A DNA stretch of 5,661 nt from Clostridia bacterium. Its GTDB lineage: Bacteria; Bacillota; Clostridia; DSM-8532. Each line of letters starts with the position of its first letter. Within the stretch, counting starts at the first letter, position 1. The DNA lies in contig JAOABT010000006.1 in NCBI GenBank assembly GCA_026418215.1, positions 1-5,661 on the forward strand, read 5' to 3'. Position numbers and translations under genes: made by a program. Below the pieces are notes generated by a model. That model ran no database searches and was not told where the DNA came from. It was given only the letters and a program-made list of their open reading frames with translations. Shown one piece after another: positions 1 to 5,630 of the stretch.

Positions 1-125
1 GGTATATATTTACATAACTATTATAGCATACCTACGATGATGAAAATAAATAGGCAAATATTATTGATCGTGTTCCTTTTCATGGAGTTACATCGCTAAA
101 AGGATAATATGGCTATAGCCCCTTA
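1..125. other. Non-coding segment downstream of fabF
   Basis: This AT-rich stretch has no reading frame of credible length on either strand: the forward ATG at 82 runs five codons, and the minus-strand ATGs near 29 and 15 stop within three codons. It contains a 10-bp palindrome, GGCTATAGCC (111-120), that cannot form a useful hairpin for lack of a loop. Apart from the candidate promoter at 20-46, I see nothing in it. Confidence 0.55.
20..46 (-). promoter_or_regulatory. Candidate extended -10 promoter reading out of the window
   Basis: The minus strand has TGCTATAAT (28-20), a perfect extended -10 element (TG, one base, TATAAT). A partial -35, TTTTCA (46-41, 4 of 6), lies only 15 nt upstream. 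Because it follows the fabF terminator, it would start a new transcription unit for a gene beyond position 1. AT-rich sequence raises the chance of a false match. Confidence 0.33.
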
Positions 126-160
126 AAAATCGAAAAGACAGCCCCGAAAGGCTGCCTTTT
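126..160 (-). terminator. Intrinsic terminator after fabF
   Basis: The stem pairs 137-143 (GACAGCC) with 150-156 (GGCTGCC). On the minus strand this is a 7-bp stem with one G-U pair, extendable by a U-G closing pair around a UUCG tetraloop. Flanking A and U runs (133-136 and 157-160) lengthen it, and a further T-rich run follows on the minus strand. It lies about 15 nt after the fabF stop and ends the cluster. The forward strand also ends in T's, so it may act in both directions. Confidence 0.82.
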
Positions 161-174
161 AATTGCTGTTTTGA

Positions 175-1413
175 TTACTTGGTGAACTTTTTGAAAACGA
201 CAACGCCGTTATGTCCGCCAAAGCCGAGGGCATTGGAGATGGCATACTCGAGCTCCTTGGGGCGTCCGACGTTGGGTACGTAATCCAGATCACAATCGGG
301 ATCAGGATTAGCAAGGTTGATTGTCGGAGGCAGGAAGCTGTTGCGGATTGCAAGAATGGTGGCAATAGCCTCAACACCGCCTGCAGCACCTAAAAGGTGT
401 CCGTGCATGGATTTGGTGGAGCTCACGGGCAGATTCTTGGCGTAGTCACCGAAAACGCTCTTGATAACCATGGTCTCAATAGGGTCGCCGATAGGAGTGC
501 TGGTACCATGCGTATTGATATAGCCAACCTGCTCGGGCTTGATGCCTGCATCTTCAAGAGCAAGCTGCATGCACTTGACGCCAGCCTCTCCTTCCGGATG
601 AGGAGCAGTGATATGGTAAGCGTCGCAGGTGCATCCAAAGCCGACAATTTCAGCAATGATGTTGGCGCCACGGTTAACTGCGTGCTCATATTCCTCAAGA
701 ACAAGAATACCAGCGCCTTCACCCATTACAAAGCCGTCCCTGTCCTTATCGAAAGGCCTGCAGGCTGTCGCAGGATCAGGATTCTCAGACATCGCTCTGG
801 ATGCGCAAAAGCCGGCAAATCCAAGAGGTGTGATGGAAGCCTCGGCGCCGCCGGTGATCATAACATCGGCGTAGCCATTTTGAATAACGCGCATGGCATC
901 GCCCACGGAATGGTTGGAGGTTGCACAGGCTGTAACGACACAGGCGTTGTAGCCCTTGATGCCAAAGCGGATAGCAACCTGGCCGCCTGCCATGTTGACG
1001 ATCATCATGGGAACGAAGAAAGGACTGACTCTCTTCGGGCCTTTTTCGAATAGGGTACGGCAGTTGTCTTCCAGGGTTTCAATACCGCCTACGCCTGAAC
1101 CGATAATCACACCGGCACGGTAGGGGTCCATCTTTGAGAAATCAATTCCAGCCATATCAACGGCCTGTTGAGAAGCTGCAACGGCATATTGTGTAAAGAG
1201 GTCCATACGCTTGACCTCTTTTCTGTCAATGTATAACGTGGGATCAAAGGTATCATTCTGTGCGGCAACCTTGGTCGTGAAATTGGTGGTATCGAACTTC
1301 GTGACTGTCTTAATCCCGCTTTTTCCTTCCTTCAATGCATTCCAGAAGGTCTCAACGTCATTGCCTAGTGCACTGACGACGCCCATTCCTGTTACTACAA
1401 CTCTCTTTTTCAT
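175..1413 (-). CDS. fabF: FabF, 3-oxoacyl-ACP synthase II
   Basis: FabF is the elongation condensing enzyme, adding malonyl-ACP units to acyl-ACP with loss of CO2. The 412-residue protein has the usual length and the thiolase fold. Catalytic residues are Cys163 (TACATSNHSVGDA), His302 (NTHGTSTPIGD) and His339 (STKSMHGHLLGAAG). MKKRVVVTGMGVVSALG (residues 1-17), PFDKDRDGFVMGEGAG (220-235) and ALGFGGHNG (395-403) are standard. The motif before His339 reads MHGH where MTGH is commoner, which adds a histidine two residues from the catalytic one. The start codon is backed by AGGAGGT at 8 nt. The gene follows acpP by 110 nt and is separated from it by an intrinsic terminator. It therefore depends on readthrough or on its own unseen promoter. 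FabF rather than FabB is inferred from the Firmicute context and sequence style. Confidence 0.96.
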   Translation of the reverse strand: MKKRVVVTGMGVVSALGNDVETFWNALKEGKSGIKTVTKFDTTNFTTKVAAQNDTFDPTLYIDRKEVKRMDLFTQYAVAASQQAVDMAGIDFSKMDPYRAGVIIGSGVGGIETLEDNCRTLFEKGPKRVSPFFVPMMIVNMAGGQVAIRFGIKGYNACVVTACATSNHSVGDAMRVIQNGYADVMITGGAEASITPLGFAGFCASRAMSENPDPATACRPFDKDRDGFVMGEGAGILVLEEYEHAVNRGANIIAEIVGFGCTCDAYHITAPHPEGEAGVKCMQLALEDAGIKPEQVGYINTHGTSTPIGDPIETMVIKSVFGDYAKNLPVSSTKSMHGHLLGAAGGVEAIATILAIRNSFLPPTINLANPDPDCDLDYVPNVGRPKELEYAISNALGFGGHNGVVVFKKFTK

Positions 1414-1421
1414 GAAACTTG

Positions 1422-1428
1422 ACCTCCT
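1422..1428 (-). promoter_or_regulatory. Ribosome binding site of fabF
   Basis: The minus strand reads AGGAGGT, 8 nt before the fabF ATG at 1413. This is a strong, well-spaced site, so fabF can be translated efficiently from whatever transcript reaches it. Confidence 0.8.
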
Positions 1429-1431
1429 CGA

Positions 1432-1445
1432 AACTTAGATAAGTT
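1432..1445. promoter_or_regulatory. Palindrome upstream of the fabF ribosome binding site
   Basis: AACTTA and TAAGTT are perfect inverted 6-mers around a 2-nt centre. With one bulged A the pairing extends to CGAAACTTA/TAAGTTCG. It lies between the acpP terminator and the fabF Shine-Dalgarno, so it could be a repressor operator or a small leader hairpin. No known operator is recognised. Confidence 0.22.
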
Positions 1446-1474
1446 CGCTTTATTTCTCTCGTCATATTTGAGAT

Positions 1475-1509
1475 AAAAAAAGCCCCAACATAGCTGTTGG
1501 GACTTTTTT
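1475..1509 (-). terminator. Intrinsic terminator between acpP and fabF
   Basis: A 10-bp stem pairs 1481-1490 (AGCCCCAACA) with 1495-1504 (TGTTGGGACT). It has a 4-nt loop and, in the minus-strand RNA, a single G-U wobble. On that strand the stem is followed at once by seven U residues (1481-1475), and it is preceded by an A-tract. It can therefore work in both directions, but only the minus-strand use has a gene upstream. It begins about 20 nt after the acpP stop. Confidence 0.85.
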
Positions 1510-1523
1510 ATTTGATTTTTTAA

Positions 1524-1751
1524 TTATTGATGTGCCTTAATGTACTCAACAGCATCACCAACGGTTGTAATCTTTTCAGCTTCCTTGTCTGGTATTTCCA
1601 AATCAAACTCTTCTTCGAGAGCCATGATGAGCTCTACGATATCGAGGGAATCGGCACCGAGGTCATCAATGAAAGAAGCCTCCATTTTGATTTCTCCTTC
1701 ATCAACACCCAGTTGTTCTACGATGATATCCTTAACCTTTTCAAATACCAC
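1524..1751 (-). CDS. acpP: Acyl carrier protein (GTG start)
   Basis: ACP carries growing acyl chains as thioesters on 4'-phosphopantetheine and is the substrate scaffold for every enzyme encoded around it. The 75-residue acidic product has the canonical length. The modification site is Ser35 in [10 protein letters not shown], and helix II ([13 protein letters not shown]) and the C-terminal [10 protein letters not shown] are standard. The start is GTG at 1749-1751, giving VFEKVKDII after the initiator Met. An almost perfect Shine-Dalgarno (AAGGGGGTGA) lies 8 nt upstream. An in-frame ATG at 1796 would add 15 residues (start [12 protein letters not shown]) that do not look like ACP and has no ribosome binding site. 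The gene lies between fabG and fabF, bounded by a candidate promoter and a strong terminator. Confidence 0.96.
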   Translation of the reverse strand: MVFEKVKDIIVEQLGVDEGEIKMEASFIDDLGADSLDIVELIMALEEEFDLEIPDKEAEKITTVGDAVEYIKAHQ

Positions 1752-1821
1752 ACCATTCACCCCCTTCCAGACAGGAATTGCAATTTTATTATCCATATTA
1801 TTGCATCCATTAGAAATAATA
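1752..1821 (-). other. acpP leader between fabG and acpP
   Basis: This 70-nt gap holds the -10 of the candidate acpP promoter and the Shine-Dalgarno. It also holds a weak AT-rich inverted repeat: TGCAAT at 1779-1784 with ATTGCA at 1800-1805, separated by 15 nt. The repeat is too weak to call an operator or a structured leader. No small gene is supported here. Confidence 0.4.
1758..1768 (-). promoter_or_regulatory. Ribosome binding site of acpP deciding a GTG start
   Basis: The minus strand reads GGAAGGGGGTG, followed by AATGGT and then the GTG start. Its AAGGGGGTGA core matches the anti-Shine-Dalgarno complement AAGGAGGTGA at all but one base. An ATG at 1756-1754 is only 3 nt from the site and out of frame. 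It would encode just 12 codons, so it is treated as a decoy and not as a start. Confidence 0.75.
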
Positions 1822-1844
1822 TTACATATACAGCCCACCGTCAA
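1816..1844 (-). promoter_or_regulatory. Candidate sigma-A promoter of acpP overlapping the fabG 3' end
   Basis: On the minus strand TTGACG (1844-1839, 5 of 6) and TATTAT (1821-1816, 5 of 6) are separated by 17 nt. The -35 lies in the last fabG codons and the -10 starts just after the TAA stop. Predicted initiation near 1809 gives a leader of about 58 nt to the GTG. An acpP-specific promoter within fabG is known from E. coli, which makes this plausible. Caution: the -35 bases also encode the conserved I-D-G of FabG. Confidence 0.48.
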
Positions 1845-2559
1845 TATTTATTACCTGTCCCGTAATATATTGCGCCATGTCGGAAGCAAGAAATAATGCC
1901 AGATCAGCAACTTCGACAGGTGTCCCATACCTACCGAGCGGGATGCTTTTCAGGTAATTTTCCTTAATTTCCTCGGGCAGTGAGCCTGACATGCTTGTTT
2001 CTATAAAACCGGGAGCAATGGCGTTACAGGTAAGTCCCCTGCGCGCATATTCCCTGGCTACAGACTTTGTGAAACCGATTAAGCCGGCTTTTGAGGCAGC
2101 GTAGTTTGTCTGGCTGGAATTACCCATGAGACCCACTACAGACGTCATATTGATGATGCTGCCCTTTTTCTTTTTCATCATGACCTTAACGGCAGCCTTG
2201 GTTGTAAGAAAGACACTCTTGAGGTTGGTATCCAAAACCTTGTCCCAATCCTCTTCTTCCATCTTGATCAGAAGCTTGTCATTGGTGATGCCCGCGTTAT
2301 TCACAAGGACATCAAGACCTCCAAAGGCTTCAATTGTCTTGTCAATGAGGCCCTGGGCAGCTTCAGCCAAGCTCAAATCTCCCACATAGCCGGCCACGGA
2401 ATAACCCTTTTCCTTAAGCTCCGCAACCGCCTTATGTACGCTTTCACTTGTGCCGGAAAGCATGACATTGGCACCGTGAGCAGCAAACTGGGCGGCAACC
2501 GCATAGCCTATGCCACGTGAAGAGCCTGTTACAATGACCGTTTTGCCTGTAAAGTTCAT
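1822..2559 (-). CDS. fabG: FabG, 3-oxoacyl-ACP reductase
   Basis: FabG is the NADPH-dependent short-chain dehydrogenase/reductase that reduces 3-ketoacyl-ACP to 3-hydroxyacyl-ACP after each condensation. The 245-residue form matches the family length. The Rossmann motif TGSSRGIG is at 11-18 and NNAG at 87-90. The catalytic tetrad is intact: Asn112 (TNLKSVF), Ser140 (NMTSVVG), Tyr153 and Lys157 (NYAASKAG). The C-terminal IDGG block is at 239-242. A longer reading from an ATG at 2598 adds 13 residues but lacks a ribosome binding site and would overlap a candidate promoter. The chosen ATG has GAGGAAGG about 8 nt upstream and gives the usual [12 protein letters not shown] start. The gap to fabD is 67 nt. 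Position in a fab cluster separates it from the many other SDR proteins of similar sequence. Confidence 0.96.
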   Translation of the reverse strand: MNFTGKTVIVTGSSRGIGYAVAAQFAAHGANVMLSGTSESVHKAVAELKEKGYSVAGYVGDLSLAEAAQGLIDKTIEAFGGLDVLVNNAGITNDKLLIKMEEEDWDKVLDTNLKSVFLTTKAAVKVMMKKKKGSIINMTSVVGLMGNSSQTNYAASKAGLIGFTKSVAREYARRGLTCNAIAPGFIETSMSGSLPEEIKENYLKSIPLGRYGTPVEVADLALFLASDMAQYITGQVINIDGGLYM

Positions 2560-2580
2560 TTCTAAAACCTTCCTCAATTT

Positions 2581-2609
2581 ATCATAGACTGGAAGCATTC
2601 TTTTTTCAA
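2581..2609 (-). promoter_or_regulatory. Candidate sigma-A promoter upstream of fabG
   Basis: On the minus strand TTGAAA (2609-2604) and TATGAT (2586-2581) each match the -35 and -10 consensus at 5 of 6 positions and are separated by exactly 17 nt. It sits wholly inside the fabD-fabG intergenic gap. Caution: the predicted start, about 2574, would leave a leader of only about 15 nt that begins within the Shine-Dalgarno (2575-2568). AT-rich gaps produce such pairs by chance. Confidence 0.38.
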
Positions 2610-2626
2610 AGGCATTTGTTGGAAGA

Positions 2627-3562
2627 TTAAGCCTTTAACGCTGTAATTGTCGCTTCAAGGGAGGCATTGTCTTCTACATTATAGACCTTTGCGTTCTTAT
2701 CAATTTTCTTAACAAAACCGCTTAGCACCTTGCCTGGGCCAATTTCCACAAAGGTGTCCACACCGTTTTCAAGAAGGGTTGCGATACAATCCTCCCAGCG
2801 GACTGAGGAGCTTACCTGTCTGATCAGAAGTTCCTTGACATCATGAACAGATTCCACAACCTTACCGGTAACATTGGTTACTACCGGAATGGTCATAGGC
2901 TTCGCTTCAACGTTTTCGAGCTCCTTGGCGAGCTTTTCCCCTGCAGGCTTCAAGAGGCTGCAGTGGAAGGGAGCGCTGACGCTTAAGAGCATGGCGCGCT
3001 TTGCGCCCTTTTCTGTAGCAAGCTTGATGGCTTCATTCACAGCCGCAACCTCTCCGGCAACAACAATCTGGCCGGGGCAGTTGAAGTTGGCGGGCTCCAC
3101 AATACCCGCAGCGCTTGCCTTGGCGCAGACATCAAGGACATCCTCCCTTGATAAACCCATAATGGCAGCCATGGTGCCAACGCCAACCGGAACGGCTTCC
3201 TGCATGAATTTACCGCGCTTTTTAACCAGGCTTACGGCTTCCTTGAAGGTAAAGGTTCCGGAAAGAACGTGAGCGGCATATTCGCCAAGGCTTAAGCCAG
3301 CCGTAAAGTCCGGCCTGATGCCTGCCTCAAGAAGGGGTTGAGCGCATGCAATGCTTGTTGTAACAATGGTAGGCTGTGTATTTTCGGTGATTTTAAGTGT
3401 TTCATCATCACCTTCGAAAATCATTTTCCTGACATCAAAGCCAAGGGCTTCTGTGGCCTGATCGAAAACCATGCTCGCAGCTTTTGAGCTTTCTGAAATT
3501 TCCTTGCCCATGCCCACATACTGTGCGCCCTGGCCAGGAAAAATAAAGGCTATCTTTCCCAT
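2627..3562 (-). CDS. fabD: FabD, malonyl-CoA:ACP transacylase
   Basis: FabD transfers malonyl from CoA to the phosphopantetheine arm of ACP, supplying extender units for FabH and FabF. The 311-residue product is of typical size. Seen in order: FPGQGAQYVGMG (residues 8-19) containing the oxyanion Gln11, the nucleophile elbow GLSLGEYAA with Ser91, Arg116 in KKRGKFMQ (malonate carboxylate binding in the family), His200 in SAPFHCSLL, Gln249 in IRQVSSSVRW, and EIGPGKVLSGF (273-283). The elbow has Leu where E. coli has His (GHSLG); I recall this variant in Firmicute FabD proteins and do not regard it as inactivating. The ATG start has AGGAGG 5 nt upstream, in a 22-nt gap after fabH, consistent with co-transcription. 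Confidence 0.97.
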   Translation of the reverse strand: MGKIAFIFPGQGAQYVGMGKEISESSKAASMVFDQATEALGFDVRKMIFEGDDETLKITENTQPTIVTTSIACAQPLLEAGIRPDFTAGLSLGEYAAHVLSGTFTFKEAVSLVKKRGKFMQEAVPVGVGTMAAIMGLSREDVLDVCAKASAAGIVEPANFNCPGQIVVAGEVAAVNEAIKLATEKGAKRAMLLSVSAPFHCSLLKPAGEKLAKELENVEAKPMTIPVVTNVTGKVVESVHDVKELLIRQVSSSVRWEDCIATLLENGVDTFVEIGPGKVLSGFVKKIDKNAKVYNVEDNASLEATITALKA

Positions 3563-3567
3563 GTTAT

Positions 3568-3573
3568 CCTCCT
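3568..3573 (-). promoter_or_regulatory. Consensus ribosome binding site of fabD
   Basis: The minus strand reads AGGAGG, 5 nt before the ATG at 3562. It falls in the 22-nt gap after the fabH stop, which leaves no room for a promoter and argues for fabH-fabD co-transcription. Confidence 0.8.
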
Positions 3574-3584
3574 GAAAATTGAAC

Positions 3585-4580
3585 TTATTTAGACCAGGTC
3601 AGCAGGGCCGCCGCATATGTAAGGCCTCCGCCGAAGGCAACCAAGACGAGCTTATCACCCTTCTTGAGCATGTTTTTCCTGGCTGCTTCATCCAGGCAAA
3701 CAGGAATGCTTGCACTGGAGATGTTTCCTGTGAATTCAAGATTGGTATAGATTCTTTCCATAGGAACATTTAAACGCTTGCTGGCATTCTGAAGGATACG
3801 GATATTGGCCTGGTGAGGGAAGACATATTTCACCTCGTCCATTGTAACCTGGGCCTTTTCCAGCACCTTTCCGGTAGCCTCGCCCATAATCCTTGAAGCA
3901 AAGGTAAAGACCTCGCTTCCGTCCATCCAGATAACCTGCTTCTTGCCTTCATTTCTGTTGGCACGATCTGTTTCAGTTTCAAAGAAACAAGGCAGAGTAA
4001 GCACCGAACCGCCTTCTCCCATAGCCCCCATCACAGCTGATTCAATACCTGTGCCGTCTTCAACACGACCCAGAACGACTGCACCGGCGCCATCTCCAAA
4101 GAGCACGCAGGTCTTACGGTCAGTAAAATCAGTAACGCGGCTGAGAGCTTCAGCTGCAATAACTAAGATTTTGCTGTAGGTTCCAGTACGGATGAATTCC
4201 TGAGCAACCTGAAGGGCATAAATGAATCCGCTGCATGCAGCATTCAAATCGAACGCTGCCGCTTTCACGGCGCCAACTTCTTTTTGCACGCTGCAGGACA
4301 AGGAAGGTGTCAGGTAATCAGGTGACAAGGTGGCCGCAATGATGAGATCAATATCCTCGGGCTTAAGTCCGGCATCGGATATAGCCTTTGATGCCGCATC
4401 CGACGCGAGCTTTGCGAGAGGCACTTCGTCGTTAAGGATTCTTCTTTCCCGGATTCCGGTTCTTTTTATGATCCATTCATCTGAGGTTTCAACAATGCTT
4501 TCAAGTTCGGCATTTGTAAGTTTCTTTTCAGGCAGAGCACTGCCCGTACCTAGAATTCCAGCCTTAAAGGGCTTCGTCAT
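3585..4580 (-). CDS. fabH: FabH, 3-oxoacyl-ACP synthase III
   Basis: FabH is the initiating condensing enzyme: it joins an acyl-CoA primer (acetyl- or branched-chain acyl-CoA) to malonyl-ACP, giving 3-ketoacyl-ACP in the cytoplasm. The 331-residue protein has the normal length. The catalytic triad is complete: Cys116 in NAACSGF, His256 in FPHQAN and Asn286 in TGNISSAS. Other family signatures are TSDEWI and RTGIRERR (residues 32-47), and FGDGAGAVVLG (161-171). The final block is VAFGGGLTYAAALL (314-327). An ATG 27 nt further upstream exists (4605-4607) but has no ribosome binding site. The start at 4578-4580 has GGAGGT 4 nt upstream and gives the expected N-terminus MTKPFKAGILGTG. The start lies inside the 3' end of plsX. 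Primer preference cannot be read from the sequence here. Confidence 0.97.
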   Translation of the reverse strand: MTKPFKAGILGTGSALPEKKLTNAELESIVETSDEWIIKRTGIRERRILNDEVPLAKLASDAASKAISDAGLKPEDIDLIIAATLSPDYLTPSLSCSVQKEVGAVKAAAFDLNAACSGFIYALQVAQEFIRTGTYSKILVIAAEALSRVTDFTDRKTCVLFGDGAGAVVLGRVEDGTGIESAVMGAMGEGGSVLTLPCFFETETDRANRNEGKKQVIWMDGSEVFTFASRIMGEATGKVLEKAQVTMDEVKYVFPHQANIRILQNASKRLNVPMERIYTNLEFTGNISSASIPVCLDEAARKNMLKKGDKLVLVAFGGGLTYAAALLTWSK

Positions 4581-5586
4581 ATAGACCTCCGACTTCCATG
4601 CACGCAAAGATGCTTTTCATTTGCTCCATCACTGTAGTGCAAGCAGAGCTGCATGCCTTGAGGATGGTGTTTTTGATAGCCTTCGCCTTGGAGTTGCCAT
4701 GGCACTTGTAGATCATGCCGTTGACACCAAGGATGGGCGTTCCGCCTAACTCCTCCGGGTCAATTTCCTTTTTGAGTTTTTTAAGCTCATGCTTAACGAG
4801 AAGGAAGCTTAACTTTCCTGATAAACTCTTTGAGTACATCTTTTTGAGATAATCCATGAAATATTTGCCAGTCCCCTCCATGACCTTCAGCATGGCGTTT
4901 CCGGTAAAACCGTCGCACACCACAACATCAACCTTGCCGTCCGTGAGGTCCCGGCCTTCGATATTGCCGATAAAGTTGATGTTTGACTTTTTAAGAACCT
5001 CGTAGGCCTGCTTGAGGGCTTCATTACCCTTGCTTTCCTCGGTGCCGACGTTAACAAGGCCGACACGCGGGTTTTCAATGCCATACATGTTTTTCATGTA
5101 TTCGGTTCCCATGATGCCAAACTGAAGATAGTTGATCGGCTTAATCTGAGTGTTCATACCTGCGTCAATAATCATGGTCTGGCCCTTGGTCGATGGAACG
5201 ACGGGAGCTAAAGCCGGCCTTACGACTCCCTTCATTCTTCCCGCAATCAAGAGCGATCCCGCAAGAAGAGCGCCTGTGCTCCCTGCGGAGATGAAAGCCT
5301 GAGCAGATTGAGACTTGATTTTTTTCATGCCGACCACTAAGGACGAATTTTGCTTCTTTTTAATAGCTTCGGTGGGTTTATCCATATTGGTGATTTCATC
5401 GTTGGTTTCTGTGATAATAATCCTTGAATTGTTTAAATTCTGGGTTCCCAAACACTTTTCTATCTTAGCCCGATCTCCTAAAAGCTCGAGTTCAAATCCA
5501 TCATTTTCATTAATCGCTTCAAGGCAACCCTTGACAATCTCATCGGGTGCGTTGTCTCCTCCCATTGCGTCAACCAATATTCTCAA
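4564..5586 (-). CDS. plsX: PlsX, phosphate acyltransferase (acyl-ACP:phosphate)
   Basis: PlsX converts long-chain acyl-ACP plus inorganic phosphate into acyl-phosphate, which PlsY uses to acylate glycerol-3-phosphate; it is a soluble or membrane-associated entry enzyme for phospholipid synthesis. The 340-residue product has the usual family length. Family hallmarks are visible: the N-terminal VDAMGGDNAP (residues 5-14), KPTEAIKKKQNSSL (70-83), FISAGSTGALLAG (98-110), the DAG of the central block (141-143), VGLVNVGTEESKGN (175-188), VVVCDGFTGN (221-230) and GVNGMIYKCHGNSKAKAIKN (287-306). The start is TTG at 5584-5586: it immediately precedes the conserved RILVDAMGG and has an AAGGAG Shine-Dalgarno 9 nt upstream, and no in-frame ATG lies nearby. 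The 3' end runs 17 nt into fabH, so the two are probably translationally coupled. It is the first gene of the cluster visible here. Family assignment is very secure. Confidence 0.97.
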   Translation of the reverse strand: MRILVDAMGGDNAPDEIVKGCLEAINENDGFELELLGDRAKIEKCLGTQNLNNSRIIITETNDEITNMDKPTEAIKKKQNSSLVVGMKKIKSQSAQAFISAGSTGALLAGSLLIAGRMKGVVRPALAPVVPSTKGQTMIIDAGMNTQIKPINYLQFGIMGTEYMKNMYGIENPRVGLVNVGTEESKGNEALKQAYEVLKKSNINFIGNIEGRDLTDGKVDVVVCDGFTGNAMLKVMEGTGKYFMDYLKKMYSKSLSGKLSFLLVKHELKKLKKEIDPEELGGTPILGVNGMIYKCHGNSKAKAIKNTILKACSSACTTVMEQMKSIFACMEVGGLYDEAL

Positions 5587-5595
5587 AGCACTCAG

Positions 5596-5601
5596 CTCCT
5601 T
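5596..5601 (-). promoter_or_regulatory. Ribosome binding site of plsX deciding a TTG start
   Basis: On the minus strand this reads AAGGAG, followed by 9 nt and then TTG. The only other nearby candidate, a GTG at about 5591-5589, is out of frame and meets a stop after one codon. The site therefore supports the TTG as the real initiation codon. Confidence 0.75.
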
Positions 5602-5613
5602 ATATCTAAAGTT

Positions 5614-5630
5614 TGATACCAGCAGTATTA
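5614..5630. promoter_or_regulatory. Imperfect inverted repeat upstream of plsX
   Basis: TGATAC and GTATTA (5 of 6 positions complementary) flank a 5-nt centre, 28 nt upstream of the plsX start. A palindrome ahead of plsX is a natural place for a lipid-responsive repressor such as FapR. However, the half-site spacing does not fit the FapR operator as I remember it, so no regulator is named. It may be chance in an AT-rich leader. Confidence 0.2.

Noticed and set aside
85..91. fabD nucleophile motif GLSLG (Leu for His) as a possible defect
   Set aside because: The serine, the arginine, the histidine partner and both glutamines are all present. I recall the Leu form in Firmicute FabD proteins, so it is not a sign of inactivity. 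The coordinates given here are protein residues of FabD.
111..120. Palindrome GGCTATAGCC
   Set aside because: It is perfect but has no loop, no T-run directly beside it and no partner copy in the window. Chance is sufficient.
397..1053. Long plus-strand open frame (218 codons) opposite fabF
   Set aside because: It lies fully antisense to a clear fabF with intact catalytic motifs. Its translation has no recognisable domain, and it has no ribosome binding site of note. It is a by-product of fabF codon use.
1527..1896. Plus-strand open frames opposite acpP and the fabG 3' end
   Set aside because: They are antisense to acpP, cross the intergenic gap, are low-complexity (serine-rich in one frame) and match no family I recognise.
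2560..2598. Longer fabG starting at the ATG at 2598
   Set aside because: It has no Shine-Dalgarno, the extra 13 residues are not like FabG N-termini, and the downstream ATG at 2559 has a good site and the family start.
4581..4607. Longer fabH starting at the ATG at 4607
   Set aside because: No ribosome binding site precedes it. The downstream ATG has GGAGGT and gives the normal FabH N-terminus.
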